DNA of 39,959 nt from Granulosicoccus sp. (GCA_020627685.1 JAHDGK010000044.1:1-39959); one strand, 5' to 3'; counted from the first letter of the stretch, positions 24,967 to 33,785 are shown. The notes: a model not told the origin generated them from the letters alone. A program made the numbers and translations.

Positions 24967-25806
24967 ATGACCACTGGAAGCTGTCTGTGCGGAGAAGTCA
25001 CTTTTACTTTTGGTGGTGAATTGTTACCCATGAGCCATTGTCACTGTTCAATGTGCCGGAAAATCCACGGGTCATTATTTGCGACATATCTTGGTGCAAA
25101 GGAACTTGAATATACAGCGGGGGCAGAGCTTGTAAAAAGTTACGTTTCTTCGTCAGGCTTTAATCGTGCATTTTGTAAAAAATGCGGTTCTGTATTGCCA
25201 GAAACTAATGATGGTGGTGCGGAATATTATATTCCTGCGGGCTTGTTGAATGAAGATCCGGGTATCCGCCCTGAGGTACACATATTCACAGAATCGAAAG
25301 CGGAAGGTTATGAAATTAACGACGATCTGCCACAGCTTGTGCACTACGGTGATGGCGATGACTCCCGTGTTATTGATATCCCCAAACCGGCTGTTAAAGA
25401 GGGCTTTGTCTCCGGTGGATGTCAGTGTGGCGATGTCGAATTTGAATATGAAGGCACGCCAAAATTCATGATGAATTGCCATTGCAGCCGATGCCGCAAG
25501 GTCAAAGGCGCTGCGCATGCTACCAATGCATTTGTGCCTACCGACCAATTCACATGGACCAAAGGCCAAGACAAAGTCGTCAATTATGATTTGCCTGAAG
25601 CAGAGCGGTTTGGTCACGCGTTTTGTGAGACTTGCGGCTCTTCTCTACCTCGCGAATCGGGTGGAACAGGCATGTTAAATGTCCCTGTCGGTAGCTTGAA
25701 TTCAGCGCCGGGTGTCGATGCAAAAGGGCATATCTTTATGGGATCGAAAGCTCCTTGGTTCGAACCGGTTGACGACCTTCCTAAGTGGGATGAAATGCCA
25801 ACCTAG
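24967..25806 (+). CDS. Protein with two tandem GFA (CENP-V/GFA) zinc domains
   Basis: The 279-residue protein is two copies of the glutathione-dependent formaldehyde-activating enzyme domain. Domain 1 (about 3-125): CLCGEVTF, HCHCSMCRKIHG (Cys25, Cys27, Cys30) and FCKKCGSVLP. Domain 2 (about 150-275): CQCGDVEF, NCHCSRCRKVKG and FCETCGSSLP. Each set of C-x-C, C-x-C-x2-C and C-x2-C cysteines is expected to bind two zinc ions. GFA enzymes speed addition of formaldehyde to glutathione, but most family members have no tested activity. All key cysteines of both copies are present, so neither half is obviously degenerate. ATG at 24967 with GGAA seven bases upstream. Confidence 0.92.
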   Translation: MTTGSCLCGEVTFTFGGELLPMSHCHCSMCRKIHGSLFATYLGAKELEYTAGAELVKSYVSSSGFNRAFCKKCGSVLPETNDGGAEYYIPAGLLNEDPGIRPEVHIFTESKAEGYEINDDLPQLVHYGDGDDSRVIDIPKPAVKEGFVSGGCQCGDVEFEYEGTPKFMMNCHCSRCRKVKGAAHATNAFVPTDQFTWTKGQDKVVNYDLPEAERFGHAFCETCGSSLPRESGGTGMLNVPVGSLNSAPGVDAKGHIFMGSKAPWFEPVDDLPKWDEMPT

Positions 25807-25825
25807 AGATGCTCGGTGAGGTCGG

Positions 25826-26800
25826 TTAAGTAGCCGACTTCAGTTCTCCGTAATGAGAAAATGCGCCGCTGTTTCTGCCCAATATATAAGCCGCTGCTTC
25901 AACGGGTTCATACTGTTGTCTATCCGACCCCATATCGGCGGGGGCAACCAGCGCTAGGGGGTTGGGGTCGTGAAACATTGCGATGGAAAACCGTTCGGCG
26001 TTGCTGGTGTTTTTGACTCTATGGACATTGGTCGGCAAACGATCATCAGACCACCTTGCCAGCAAATCACCAATGTTTACCACAAGTGTGTCGGCAATCG
26101 GTGGTGCACTGATCCATTCACCGTCCCGCGTCTTCACCTCTAAGCCGGGTGTTGTTTGAAGTAGCAAAGTAATGCAGCCGAAATCTGTATGCGGCGCAAC
26201 GCCAAACGCGTCTGAACCGCCTTCTGTTTGCGGATAGCGAATGAGCTGGCCACGTAGCAGGGAATCTTTATAGTGCGGTTCAAAGAAGTCTGGCGTAAGG
26301 TTTAAAGATACGGCGATAGCCCTAAGCAAGGCGTTTCCAATTTTCTGAATATGCGATGAGTAGTTGAGAACTGCCGTTTTAAAATCAGCGGGATCCTCGG
26401 GCCATAGGTTGGGGCCGCAAAGTGGGGCGTTTTGCACACGTAGCGGGTGTTTATCGTCCAGCTCTGCCCCCCAGAAAAAAACTTCTTTTTGATCGTGCTC
26501 CTTGGCACCATGCATTTTGGCCATGCCCGATGCTAGATAACCACGGTTGTCACGGCTTATCGCACTTTTGTTTTTTTGCGCGGTTGATAATGAAAAGAAG
26601 TTTTTTTGTGCGCGTTGTACATCGTCAATTATTCGCGATTCGACCGAGTAACCGCTGATGTAGAAAAAGCCTGTGTGCTCCATGGCATCTCTGATTTGAG
26701 CCGCGACCGACTTCGTAGCCTCTGATAATTCTGCACAGCTGTCCGTTACTTCGACAGCAAGCAATTGACTGATGTCGATAATGGGCAATGATTGAGGCAT
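25826..26800 (-). CDS. Isopenicillin-N-synthase-like 2-oxoglutarate/Fe(II) dioxygenase
   Basis: From the ATG at 26800 (GGAG at 26809-26812, eight bases before) the protein has 324 residues. The N-terminal DIOX_N domain starts LPIIDISQLL and has GFFYISGY; the catalytic double-stranded helix holds APHTDFGCITLLLQ (His204, Asp206) and TNVHRV (His260), with RFSIAMF supplying the arginine that binds 2-oxoglutarate. VVNIGDLLARWSDDRLP is typical of this branch, which includes flavone, gibberellin and ethylene-forming oxygenases and bacterial relatives with mostly unknown substrates. It is 60 bp after the GNAT gene and may share its transcript. The frame upstream to a TTG at 26821 is not favoured. Confidence 0.88.
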   Translation of the reverse strand: MPQSLPIIDISQLLAVEVTDSCAELSEATKSVAAQIRDAMEHTGFFYISGYSVESRIIDDVQRAQKNFFSLSTAQKNKSAISRDNRGYLASGMAKMHGAKEHDQKEVFFWGAELDDKHPLRVQNAPLCGPNLWPEDPADFKTAVLNYSSHIQKIGNALLRAIAVSLNLTPDFFEPHYKDSLLRGQLIRYPQTEGGSDAFGVAPHTDFGCITLLLQTTPGLEVKTRDGEWISAPPIADTLVVNIGDLLARWSDDRLPTNVHRVKNTSNAERFSIAMFHDPNPLALVAPADMGSDRQQYEPVEAAAYILGRNSGAFSHYGELKSAT

Positions 26801-26860
26801 GGGTACAGCTCCGAAATTCAAACGTGAAGGCGCAATTTAAGGCTGCAAAAGCGTGTGGGT

Positions 26861-27319
26861 TTACACGTGTTTTTTAAAATATACCCGTTTGAAGCCTTGC
26901 TCAACGACTTTGCCAGTTTCCTTATACCCAAGTTTCGGGTAGAGAGAGAGGTTTTCGGTCATGGCCTCGTTGGTGTAGAGAACTACCTTGCCGGTTCGAT
27001 TGGCAGCAGCGCATCGCTCTACATGGTCGATTAGCCTTCGCCCAAAACCGCGTCCAGCAAATTGAGGGAATACCGCTACATTCTCCAGTAGGGTTTGATT
27101 GTTCTGGTTTTGATGCACGACGTAACCCATTAAGGTGTCGTTATGTGCAATGACATCTATGGCGTGTGTTTGCAGTTGTTCTGCAAAGTTAGCTTGCATG
27201 GGAGCAGGAATTTTCCCAATGCGTTCAACATACATTTCGTAAGCTGCCACGGCACACGCGGTAAGGCTCGGGACGTCTTGTAAGGTAGCCGGTCGAATGA
27301 GCCCCGTATCGTCAGTCAT
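26861..27319 (-). CDS. GNAT-family N-acetyltransferase
   Basis: The 152-residue protein has the GNAT acetyl-CoA site: NVAVFPQFAGRGFGRRLIDHVERCA (the V-x-P-x-x-R/G-x-G-x-G/A motif, about residues 81-105), preceded by a strand with LMGYVVHQNQN and followed by VVLYTNEAMTENLSLYPKLGYKETG. It would transfer an acetyl group to an amine; substrate unknown. It starts at an ATG nine bases after the stop of the AGE epimerase gene, with no clear Shine-Dalgarno, so coupling to that gene is likely. Confidence 0.88.
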   Translation of the reverse strand: MTDDTGLIRPATLQDVPSLTACAVAAYEMYVERIGKIPAPMQANFAEQLQTHAIDVIAHNDTLMGYVVHQNQNNQTLLENVAVFPQFAGRGFGRRLIDHVERCAAANRTGKVVLYTNEAMTENLSLYPKLGYKETGKVVEQGFKRVYFKKHV

Positions 27320-27328
27320 GTGTGTGAT

Positions 27329-28513
27329 TTACTGATTGTCCAGAACATCCCAGCACGCGCCCATGGTGTGATAGTCCGTTTTCCCGGGAGGCGATTTTAA
27401 ATTGTCGAATGCCGACCCGTCTCGGTTCTTTATCCGAAACCACGCCCCTTGCTCGTGATCAATCAGCGTATCCCAGCTGTATTTCCAAAGCTTGTTGTAG
27501 GCATCTAGATAGCGCTCTTCCTGAGTGGTGGCATACAGGCGCCATGCTGCTGCAAAGGCCTCGGCGTGTACCCAGAAATATTTGTGGGTATCGGCAAAGG
27601 TTCCATCCGGTGCGAATCCGTATACCAACCCCCCGTGCGTTTCATCCCAGCCTTTTTCCATGGCCACATCGAATAATTCCGCAGCGCGTTCGGGCCACAC
27701 CGGATTCGGTTGCCACTTGTTTAACTCAAGCAGTAATTTGGTCCATTCAACCTGATGGCCAGGCTGGAAACCCCAAGGTTTGAAAAGGTCGTCGGGCTTG
27801 TCGATGTTGTACTGCATATCACACTGCCAGCTGGTGTCGTAGTGCTCCCAGATGAGCCCGTCATTGATACCGGCCAAATCGACGGCAAAACGGCCCGCCA
27901 GAATCGATGCGCGATCCAGATACCGCGTATCACCAGTGGCCTTCATGGCTAGCAGCAATGCCTCGCAGGTATGCATGTTGGCGTTTTGCCCACGATAGGG
28001 GTCTAGGATGGTCAGCGTTTCATCCAGTTCGTCTGCATAGGCTTGTGATTCTTCATCCCAGAAATGGGTTTCCATGAAGTCCCATACCTGTTCAATAGTT
28101 GCCACTTCCTCCTTTACACCTGCCAATACGAGGCTTGCCGCGGCGAGCATGACAAACGCGTGACCGTAGGCCATGGCTCGGCCATCGGTAACCACTCCGT
28201 TTTCGATAACCCAGGCATAGTGGCCGGAAGGTTGTTTATGCACTCTCTTTATAAAGTCCATCCCATCGACAGCCCATTGCAGTTGTTCTGCATTTTCGCT
28301 GCGCTGGTAGGCTGTGGCGTAGTTGAAGACGAATCGGGTAGAGCTGACGAGATGTCGCATGCCTTCGTCGTAGACGGAGCCATCATCGAGAAAACACTGA
28401 TGAAATCCGCCGTCCGGCGCTCGCACATTGGGTGCGTAGAAATCCAGAATAGACTGAATATGCTGGTCTAAAAAGGTCGCGTCTGCGAAATCGGGGTAGC
28501 TTGTTTCGTTCAT
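27329..28513 (-). CDS. AGE-family sugar 2-epimerase / isomerase
   Basis: The 394-residue protein is an (alpha/alpha)6-barrel enzyme of the N-acylglucosamine 2-epimerase family. Key blocks are RHLVSSTRFVFNYATAYQ (conserved Arg), GQNANMHTCEALLLAM with the active-site His, GFQPGHQVEWTKLLLELN (conserved His pair and Glu), and KYFWVHAEAFAAAWRLY. Known members epimerise GlcNAc or cellobiose or isomerise mannose or sulfoquinovose; by length and motifs it is closest to the mannose isomerase/YihS type, but that is a guess. It is the first gene of a unit with the GNAT and dioxygenase genes. Confidence 0.9.
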   Translation of the reverse strand: MNETSYPDFADATFLDQHIQSILDFYAPNVRAPDGGFHQCFLDDGSVYDEGMRHLVSSTRFVFNYATAYQRSENAEQLQWAVDGMDFIKRVHKQPSGHYAWVIENGVVTDGRAMAYGHAFVMLAAASLVLAGVKEEVATIEQVWDFMETHFWDEESQAYADELDETLTILDPYRGQNANMHTCEALLLAMKATGDTRYLDRASILAGRFAVDLAGINDGLIWEHYDTSWQCDMQYNIDKPDDLFKPWGFQPGHQVEWTKLLLELNKWQPNPVWPERAAELFDVAMEKGWDETHGGLVYGFAPDGTFADTHKYFWVHAEAFAAAWRLYATTQEERYLDAYNKLWKYSWDTLIDHEQGAWFRIKNRDGSAFDNLKSPPGKTDYHTMGACWDVLDNQ

Positions 28514-28705
28514 GCCCGACAGTATACAAGACGCTCTGGCCTGCGACTTATTTACGTCATTTTATGCGGTTTCATAGCACGCGAGGTGTGATGCTTTTAG
28601 GTCATCGTCTATGCACGACGTGCGTAAATTACTTGCCGCTAACGTGGTCTTGGCTACGACGAACAGCTACCATTGGGAGAATTGAAAACCCCACAGTGAG
28701 ATAGC

Positions 28706-29494
28706 GTGAGCGATACCAGCCCAGTCAAGACGAACATCAAAGGTTCTATCCTTGAAGTTACCCTCGATCGTCCCAAAGCCAATGCGGTAGATCTGGCCAC
28801 CAGTCGGATCATGGGCGAAGTGTTCAAGGATTTCAGAGACAATCCGGATTTGCGTGTCGCAATATTGACAGCTGCGGGTGAGAAATTTTTCTGCCCCGGC
28901 TGGGATCTAAAAGCGGCAAACGACGGAGATGCCGTCGATGGGGACTACGGTGTCGGCGGGTTTGGAGGCTTGCAGGAGTTACCTCACCTCAATAAGCCGG
29001 TTATTGCGGCCATCAACGGTATCTGCTGTGGTGGCGGGTTGGAAATCGCTTTGTCGTGCGACATCATTCTCGCCGCTGAACACGCGACCTTTGCATTGCC
29101 GGAAATCAACTCAGGCACAGTGGCGGATGCCGCATCGATTAAATTGCCTAAACGCATTCCGTACCATGTAGCTATGGAGATGTTACTCACTGGTAGATGG
29201 CTGGATGTAGAGGAAGCCAACCGCTGGGGCATTGTTAATCACGTACATCCAGCGGACAAACTTAACGAGGCTGCCTGGGCTATGGCTGAGCAGCTAGCCG
29301 CAGGGCCACCCTTGGTCTTTGCCGCCATCAAAGAAATTGTTCGGGACGCTGAAGACAGCAAGTTTCAGGATGCACTTAACCGGGTTACTCAGCGTCAGCT
29401 GAAAACGGTCGATACCTTGTATGGGTCGGAAGACGGATTGGAAGGGTTCCGCGCGTTTTCTGAAAAGAGAGATCCGGTGTGGAAGGGGCGCTAG
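28706..29494 (+). CDS. caiD: Enoyl-CoA hydratase family, CaiD-like (crotonobetainyl-CoA hydratase)
   Basis: The 262-residue protein closely follows E. coli CaiD as I remember it: SILEVTLDRPKANAVDLATS near the start, LRVAILTAAGEKFFCPGWDLKAA, KPVIAAINGICCGGGLEIALSCD (oxyanion hole and first glutamate), FALPEINSGT (second glutamate) and the C-terminal EGFRAFSEKRDPVWKGR. CaiD hydrates crotonobetainyl-CoA to carnitinyl-CoA. No other cai gene is in view, so a related CoA substrate is possible; in this protein the loop after the second Glu reads TVADAAS instead of the E. coli IVPDSGG. Start is GTG at 28706 (GAG six bases before). The stop TAG overlaps the GTG start of the next gene by one base. Confidence 0.87.
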   Translation: MSDTSPVKTNIKGSILEVTLDRPKANAVDLATSRIMGEVFKDFRDNPDLRVAILTAAGEKFFCPGWDLKAANDGDAVDGDYGVGGFGGLQELPHLNKPVIAAINGICCGGGLEIALSCDIILAAEHATFALPEINSGTVADAASIKLPKRIPYHVAMEMLLTGRWLDVEEANRWGIVNHVHPADKLNEAAWAMAEQLAAGPPLVFAAIKEIVRDAEDSKFQDALNRVTQRQLKTVDTLYGSEDGLEGFRAFSEKRDPVWKGR

Positions 29495-30906
29495 TGAATA
29501 ACCAAGTCAGTGAACGGTCAACGATAAACAAGGCACTACGCCTGAATCTTGATGAGAAGAAGTACGGCACCATCGCAGAGATCGGGGCCGGTCAGGAAGT
29601 AGCGCGTCAGTTCTTTCTGGCAGGTGCAGCAGCCGGCACCATCGCTAAAACGATTTCTGCCTACGATATGCAGTTCTCTGACGCTATCTATGGGACACAG
29701 GAAGGCGGGCGATATGTCAGTAAAGCTCGTGTGCGAGCCATGTTGGATAAAGAATTTCCACTGGTCGTGGCTCGCGTAGGTACGTCCAGAGCGCGTACTT
29801 CGCGTTATTTTTCCTACGCCGCGACGGTATCTGCAAAGAGTTATAACAGAAACAATGAATGCCATGCCTGGTGCGGAATCAGGGTGCAAATGTACCCGGG
29901 TGCCGAACCTTCGGACATCATCGTGCATGTACGCATGCTCGAGAACTCAGCTGAGCAGCAGCAAGATACATTGGGCATTTTAGGTGTCAATCTCATCTAT
30001 GCGGCGTACTACTATTTTGAGGATCCGAAAAAAGCCATTGATTCGTTAACGGATAATATGGAATCTGGCCGTATAGAGATCGATTCCATCGATTTCCGAG
30101 GACCTTATTTTGAAGACGTCGATAATCGCGCTATCAACTTGCACCTTATTCGCAGTTGGAAAACGCGCGCCATCATGTTCAAACCCGACGGCGATGTCGC
30201 GGTACCTGCAGAGTTGCTGTACAAGAAAAATGTACTGACAACGCGAGGCTCGTTCAGACCAGTTACTAAATTAAATGTGGATATGATCGAGCAAGGCTTT
30301 CAAGCGTTTAAAGCGCATGAAGGTGTGAAGGACGAAAACTCTATTGTATTGGCAGAAATTTCCATTAACGATCCTTACGGCAAAGACCTTATGGTGCCGG
30401 AGGAAGACATCATTTCACGCGTCGAGCTGCTCAATGCGCTTGGTTATAGTGTGATGGTCTCAGATTACACGCGTTACTTTTCTCTGCGAGCGTACTTCAG
30501 GCAATACACGGCACTGCAGATTGGCATCGTGCTGGGCATGATCAACATCAAAGAGATTTTTGATGATGAAAAGTATGTGGGTGTGGAAGGGGGAATACTG
30601 GAAGGGTTCGGTAAATTATTTCCTGACAACACGCGTCTGTTTGTTTACCCGGAGTTAGATTCGGATGGAAACCTACGCGACTTCACCAGCATTGAGGTGG
30701 ATGAAAAGTATCAGTATCTGTACCGACACTTGCTACAGAACAAGTATATTTTCGGTATCGATTGCAGTGATCATGAGTTGTTCAAAATATACTCACGTGA
30801 TGTGTTGGCAAAGCTACCCAGTGGTCGTGGTTCTTGGGAGAGCTGCGTACACGATGACACTGCTGCGCGCATCATTGAAAACCGCATGTTCGGGTATCGT
30901 GAATAA
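29494..30906 (+). CDS. Large uncharacterised protein translationally coupled to the CaiD-like gene
   Basis: The start is GTG at 29494, sharing its first base with the TAG stop of the CaiD-like gene, with AAGGGG a few bases upstream; the protein is 470 residues. I know of no assigned function. The most distinctive block is KYGTIAEIGAGQEVARQFFLAGAAAGTIAKTISAYDM (about residues 27-63), which I recall as the hallmark of a widespread uncharacterised bacterial family sometimes given misleading names. It is followed by TRARTSRYFSYAATVSAKSYNRNNECHAWCGIRVQ. No signal peptide, membrane segment or Walker motif is seen, so it is probably cytoplasmic. The strong terminator just downstream ends this two-gene unit. 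A role with CaiD in CoA-linked metabolism is inferred from coupling only. Confidence 0.8.
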   Translation: MNNQVSERSTINKALRLNLDEKKYGTIAEIGAGQEVARQFFLAGAAAGTIAKTISAYDMQFSDAIYGTQEGGRYVSKARVRAMLDKEFPLVVARVGTSRARTSRYFSYAATVSAKSYNRNNECHAWCGIRVQMYPGAEPSDIIVHVRMLENSAEQQQDTLGILGVNLIYAAYYYFEDPKKAIDSLTDNMESGRIEIDSIDFRGPYFEDVDNRAINLHLIRSWKTRAIMFKPDGDVAVPAELLYKKNVLTTRGSFRPVTKLNVDMIEQGFQAFKAHEGVKDENSIVLAEISINDPYGKDLMVPEEDIISRVELLNALGYSVMVSDYTRYFSLRAYFRQYTALQIGIVLGMINIKEIFDDEKYVGVEGGILEGFGKLFPDNTRLFVYPELDSDGNLRDFTSIEVDEKYQYLYRHLLQNKYIFGIDCSDHELFKIYSRDVLAKLPSGRGSWESCVHDDTAARIIENRMFGYRE

Positions 30907-30929
30907 CCGCGCGACTACATGGTGTGCAT

Positions 30930-30964
30930 AAAAAAAGGGGCTGCAGATGCAAGCCCCTTTTTTT
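30930..30964. terminator. Bidirectional Rho-independent terminator
   Basis: An A-run plus GGGGCT (30930-30942) pairs with AGCCCC plus a T-run (30952-30964), leaving a 9-nt loop. The A- and T-tracts on both sides let it work in both directions, as expected between the convergent genes ending at 30906 (+) and 30992 (-). Confidence 0.92.
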
Positions 30965-30991
30965 GTGATCGCAACAATGGTTCGTTAACGC

Positions 30992-31969
30992 TTAGGGAAA
31001 CAAAATTGCCTGTACGAAATCGATTGCGGCATCCATTCCCAAGTCAGGGAACTCATCAACCAAACCCTGTTTGAAATCAGCGAAGTTATCGACGGAGTCA
31101 ATTAGCTCGCGTGCTTTGGCTAACCAACTGATGTTGGTATCGTAAACTGCAGGCGCTGCAGGTACACCATGCCCAGCCAACACAATGGGATAGGCGGCAG
31201 ATGACGTGGCTAGGTTTTGCAGGGCCGTAGTCCATGTATCAGTTTGGCCGGCCAGAATGAGATGAACACCGCTGTAGACGATATCGCCGGTGGCAACCAC
31301 GCCATGATTGGGTAGCTTAACAACTAGCTGAGTTTGTGCCTCTGCATCCAACACTTCTTCTAGTAAGAACGCAACGCCGTCAATCGTCACGGCACCTGGA
31401 ACTGCAATCTCAGGCACAACAAACGTGCTGGCAATATTTGCCGGCCCAAAGTCACCTTGTTTTTCGGCAATTTCAGCGTCACCGTTCTGGGCGATTAAAT
31501 CGGACACGGCTTGCAGCGCGAAGACCGGTCGATCGTTAAACGCTTCGCTACCTAAGAAGTGATCGGGGTGCTCGTGCGTGATGTAAACACGCTCAATAGG
31601 TTTGCCAAGACCGTCGGCGTAGGCGCGCATATCCTGAGCGTTTGGCAGTAGAAACTGCGTGTCTATAGCAACAAGGCTATTGGCAGTTTCGATCAGGTGT
31701 GTTGAGTTAGCGAATACAGATTCCGGTGCCGTCAGCGTGTGAATGGTCACGTCGGAGGTTTCGCGAACAGAGACAACCATGCCGCTATCACGTGTTGTGA
31801 CTTCAGGTGCTGAGAACGTTGGTAGGCCTGATGTTGTTACCGGGTCATCGCTGCTACAGGCGGATATACCGAGTGTTGCAACAGCCACAAGCGCAATTTT
31901 TGAAATACTCTGCATGAACCGGGCTTTAGGGCCTTCAGTTGCAGTGTTTGTTTTGAAGCTATTCATCAT
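30992..31969 (-). CDS. MBL-fold metallohydrolase lipoprotein
   Basis: The 325-residue protein has a lipoprotein signal (ALVAVATLGISAC, lipobox cysteine near residue 38) and the metallo-beta-lactamase fold. The zinc motif is HEHPDH at residues 132-137 (H-x-H-x-D-H), followed by GDIVYSG and LAGHGVP, which supply the bridging Asp and the last His. The large fold family includes thioesterases, lactonases and beta-lactamases, so the substrate is not determined. It should sit in the outer membrane or periplasm. Two adjacent ATGs (31969, 31966) or the internal ATG at 31915 could start it; the last would give a shorter, more standard signal. Convergent with the unit ended by the terminator at 30930. 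Confidence 0.87.
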   Translation of the reverse strand: MMNSFKTNTATEGPKARFMQSISKIALVAVATLGISACSSDDPVTTSGLPTFSAPEVTTRDSGMVVSVRETSDVTIHTLTAPESVFANSTHLIETANSLVAIDTQFLLPNAQDMRAYADGLGKPIERVYITHEHPDHFLGSEAFNDRPVFALQAVSDLIAQNGDAEIAEKQGDFGPANIASTFVVPEIAVPGAVTIDGVAFLLEEVLDAEAQTQLVVKLPNHGVVATGDIVYSGVHLILAGQTDTWTTALQNLATSSAAYPIVLAGHGVPAAPAVYDTNISWLAKARELIDSVDNFADFKQGLVDEFPDLGMDAAIDFVQAILFP

Positions 31970-32317
31970 AATGTCTACAAAAGCAAAGGGAGGGAATAAG
32001 TGCTTACTGGTCCCCTTGAACGCTCAGGGCGTTAAGAGGATTAATTCAGCCCGTACGCTAAACGAAAAATCAGTAACTGATAAGACTGCACAATTCATTT
32101 TCACTGTTCGATTTAATTGAACAATTTGCTGATAGCCGCTTCGTAACGCGCTTTCAGACCGAGTCGCTACTGTCGTTGCGCGCTTCTACTAACGTGAACG
32201 GTGAGTGAATTTATTGCCAATTTTGATCACAGCCACGTCACGTCGTGCCCAATACAGTGTTGCCCAAGCTGCCGATAGACAGAGCGGCTGGAACACTAAC
32301 CACGCGAGATAAGCAAG
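31970..32317. other. Divergent intergenic region, 348 bp
   Basis: This region holds the promoters of the MBL lipoprotein (minus) and fasciclin lipoprotein (plus). The clearest structure is the near-palindrome at 32105-32123 listed separately. I see no gene or RNA. Confidence 0.5.
32105..32123. promoter_or_regulatory. 19-bp near-palindrome, possible operator
   Basis: TGTTCGATT-T-AATTGAACA is a dyad with 9-bp arms and one mismatch (G/A). Its size and symmetry resemble operators of dimeric helix-turn-helix repressors. It is central between the MBL and FAS1 genes and could control either. Confidence 0.4.
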
Positions 32318-33736
32318 ATGATCAAACCGAGAATAATTCAGACAGCGCTAGCTGGCGTTTTCGCATTGGGCTTAAGTGCCTGTAGCGACGGAACCGTGCA
32401 AGTACAAGATACCGTTGGAAAATCACAGCCCGCCAATCTAGGGCCAGAGAATATTGTGGGCACAGCCGTAGCGGCAGGCGATTTTACGATTCTGGCTACG
32501 GCCCTGAGTGCCACCGGCCTGGATACCGTGCTGGCAGATGGCGACCGAAACTTCACAGTATTTGCACCGACAGACGCCGCGTTTAACGAGCTAGGGCAGG
32601 ACACTATCAACAACCTACTCAACGATACGGAGCAGCTAAAAGACATACTGCTTTATCACGTACTGGCTGATACCGTGGTTAATTCAGCTACGGCAATTGG
32701 GCTGGCTGGTCAAACTGTGAATGCTGCCAATGGCGATTCCTTAAGCCTGTCCGTAGAGTCGGGCAATCTGTTCATTAACATGTCGCAGGTCGTCAGCGCG
32801 GATGTCGGAGCAAGCAACGGCATTATTCACGTTATTGATAAGGTGCTGCTACCGCCGCCGGATATGACGGCAGAAGACCCGGCACTGCCTAATATTGTAG
32901 AAACAGCTGTAGCGGCAGGTTCTTTCAATACACTCGTGGCGGCATTGCAAGCGACAGGTCTTGACGCCACGTTAAGCGGTGAAGGACCGTTTACGGTGTT
33001 TGCACCTACCGATGCAGCATTTGCAATACTGGGTGAAGACACCATTGGTGCCTTGTTGAACGACACCGATACACTAAGCGATATCTTGTTGTACCACGTG
33101 ATTGCCGGACAAGCAGTCGATGCGACAACAGCGATAAGTCTTGCCGGACAGTCGGTTGAAATGGCAAATTCTGATTCGGTAGCGCTAAGTTTAAATAACG
33201 GAAATTTACTGGTGAACCGCTCCGTTGTTACCACAACTGACATTCAAACCAGCAACGGTATTATTCATGTCATAGATGCTGTTTTGCTTCCACCCAGCGA
33301 TGGCAATACAAGCGGCGAAAGTTCTGAAAACACAATCTATACAGCCGCTATTAATGCAGGGCTGGATACCTTCGTAGCAGCGGCCAAAGTGGCTGGTTTG
33401 AAGGATGCGTTGAATCACCCCGGAGACATCTATACGGTGTTCGCGCCTAGTGAAGCGGCTTTTGCTGCTCTGGGTACTGGCACACTCAACACGTTGGTAA
33501 ACGACCCTGATACGCTACGAAATATTCTTCTCTATCACGTTCTACCTGGAACCACGGTAGATGCTGCGGCAGCCGCCGGGTTAGTAGGTATTGATATTAC
33601 TGCGGGCAATGGCACAACACTGCAGCTTAGTCAAAGAAGCGATGGCTTGTATGTGCAGAACTCTCGCATAGTCATCACCGATATACCGGCAGTCAATGGC
33701 GTCATTCACGTTATTGATGCGGTGCTCATTCCATAG
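32318..33736 (+). CDS. Triple fasciclin (FAS1) domain lipoprotein
   Basis: The 472-residue protein begins with a lipoprotein signal (MIKPRIIQTALAGVFALGLSAC). Three FAS1 domains follow (about 45-178, 183-325 and 338-472). Each has the family's H1 block (FTVFAPTDAAFNEL; FTVFAPTDAAFAIL; YTVFAPSEAAFAAL), a YHV motif (LLYHVLADTV, LLYHVIAGQA, LLYHVLPGTT) and the terminal H2 block (NGIIHVIDKVLLP, NGIIHVIDAVLLP, NGVIHVIDAVLIP). FAS1 domains mediate cell adhesion or surface interactions. The protein is expected on the outer membrane. The high identity of copies 1 and 2 suggests internal duplication. A clear terminator follows. Confidence 0.95.
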   Translation: MIKPRIIQTALAGVFALGLSACSDGTVQVQDTVGKSQPANLGPENIVGTAVAAGDFTILATALSATGLDTVLADGDRNFTVFAPTDAAFNELGQDTINNLLNDTEQLKDILLYHVLADTVVNSATAIGLAGQTVNAANGDSLSLSVESGNLFINMSQVVSADVGASNGIIHVIDKVLLPPPDMTAEDPALPNIVETAVAAGSFNTLVAALQATGLDATLSGEGPFTVFAPTDAAFAILGEDTIGALLNDTDTLSDILLYHVIAGQAVDATTAISLAGQSVEMANSDSVALSLNNGNLLVNRSVVTTTDIQTSNGIIHVIDAVLLPPSDGNTSGESSENTIYTAAINAGLDTFVAAAKVAGLKDALNHPGDIYTVFAPSEAAFAALGTGTLNTLVNDPDTLRNILLYHVLPGTTVDAAAAAGLVGIDITAGNGTTLQLSQRSDGLYVQNSRIVITDIPAVNGVIHVIDAVLIP

Positions 33737-33757
33737 GAAACCAGCATAGTGAGAAGG

Positions 33758-33785
33758 CGCCCTCGAATTACGAGGGCGTTTTTCG
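33758..33785 (+). terminator. Rho-independent terminator after the FAS1 gene
   Basis: CGCCCTCG (33758-33765) and CGAGGGCG (33771-33778) form an 8-bp GC-rich stem with a 5-nt loop, followed by TTTTTCG. It lies 21 bp after the stop of the fasciclin gene. Confidence 0.92.
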
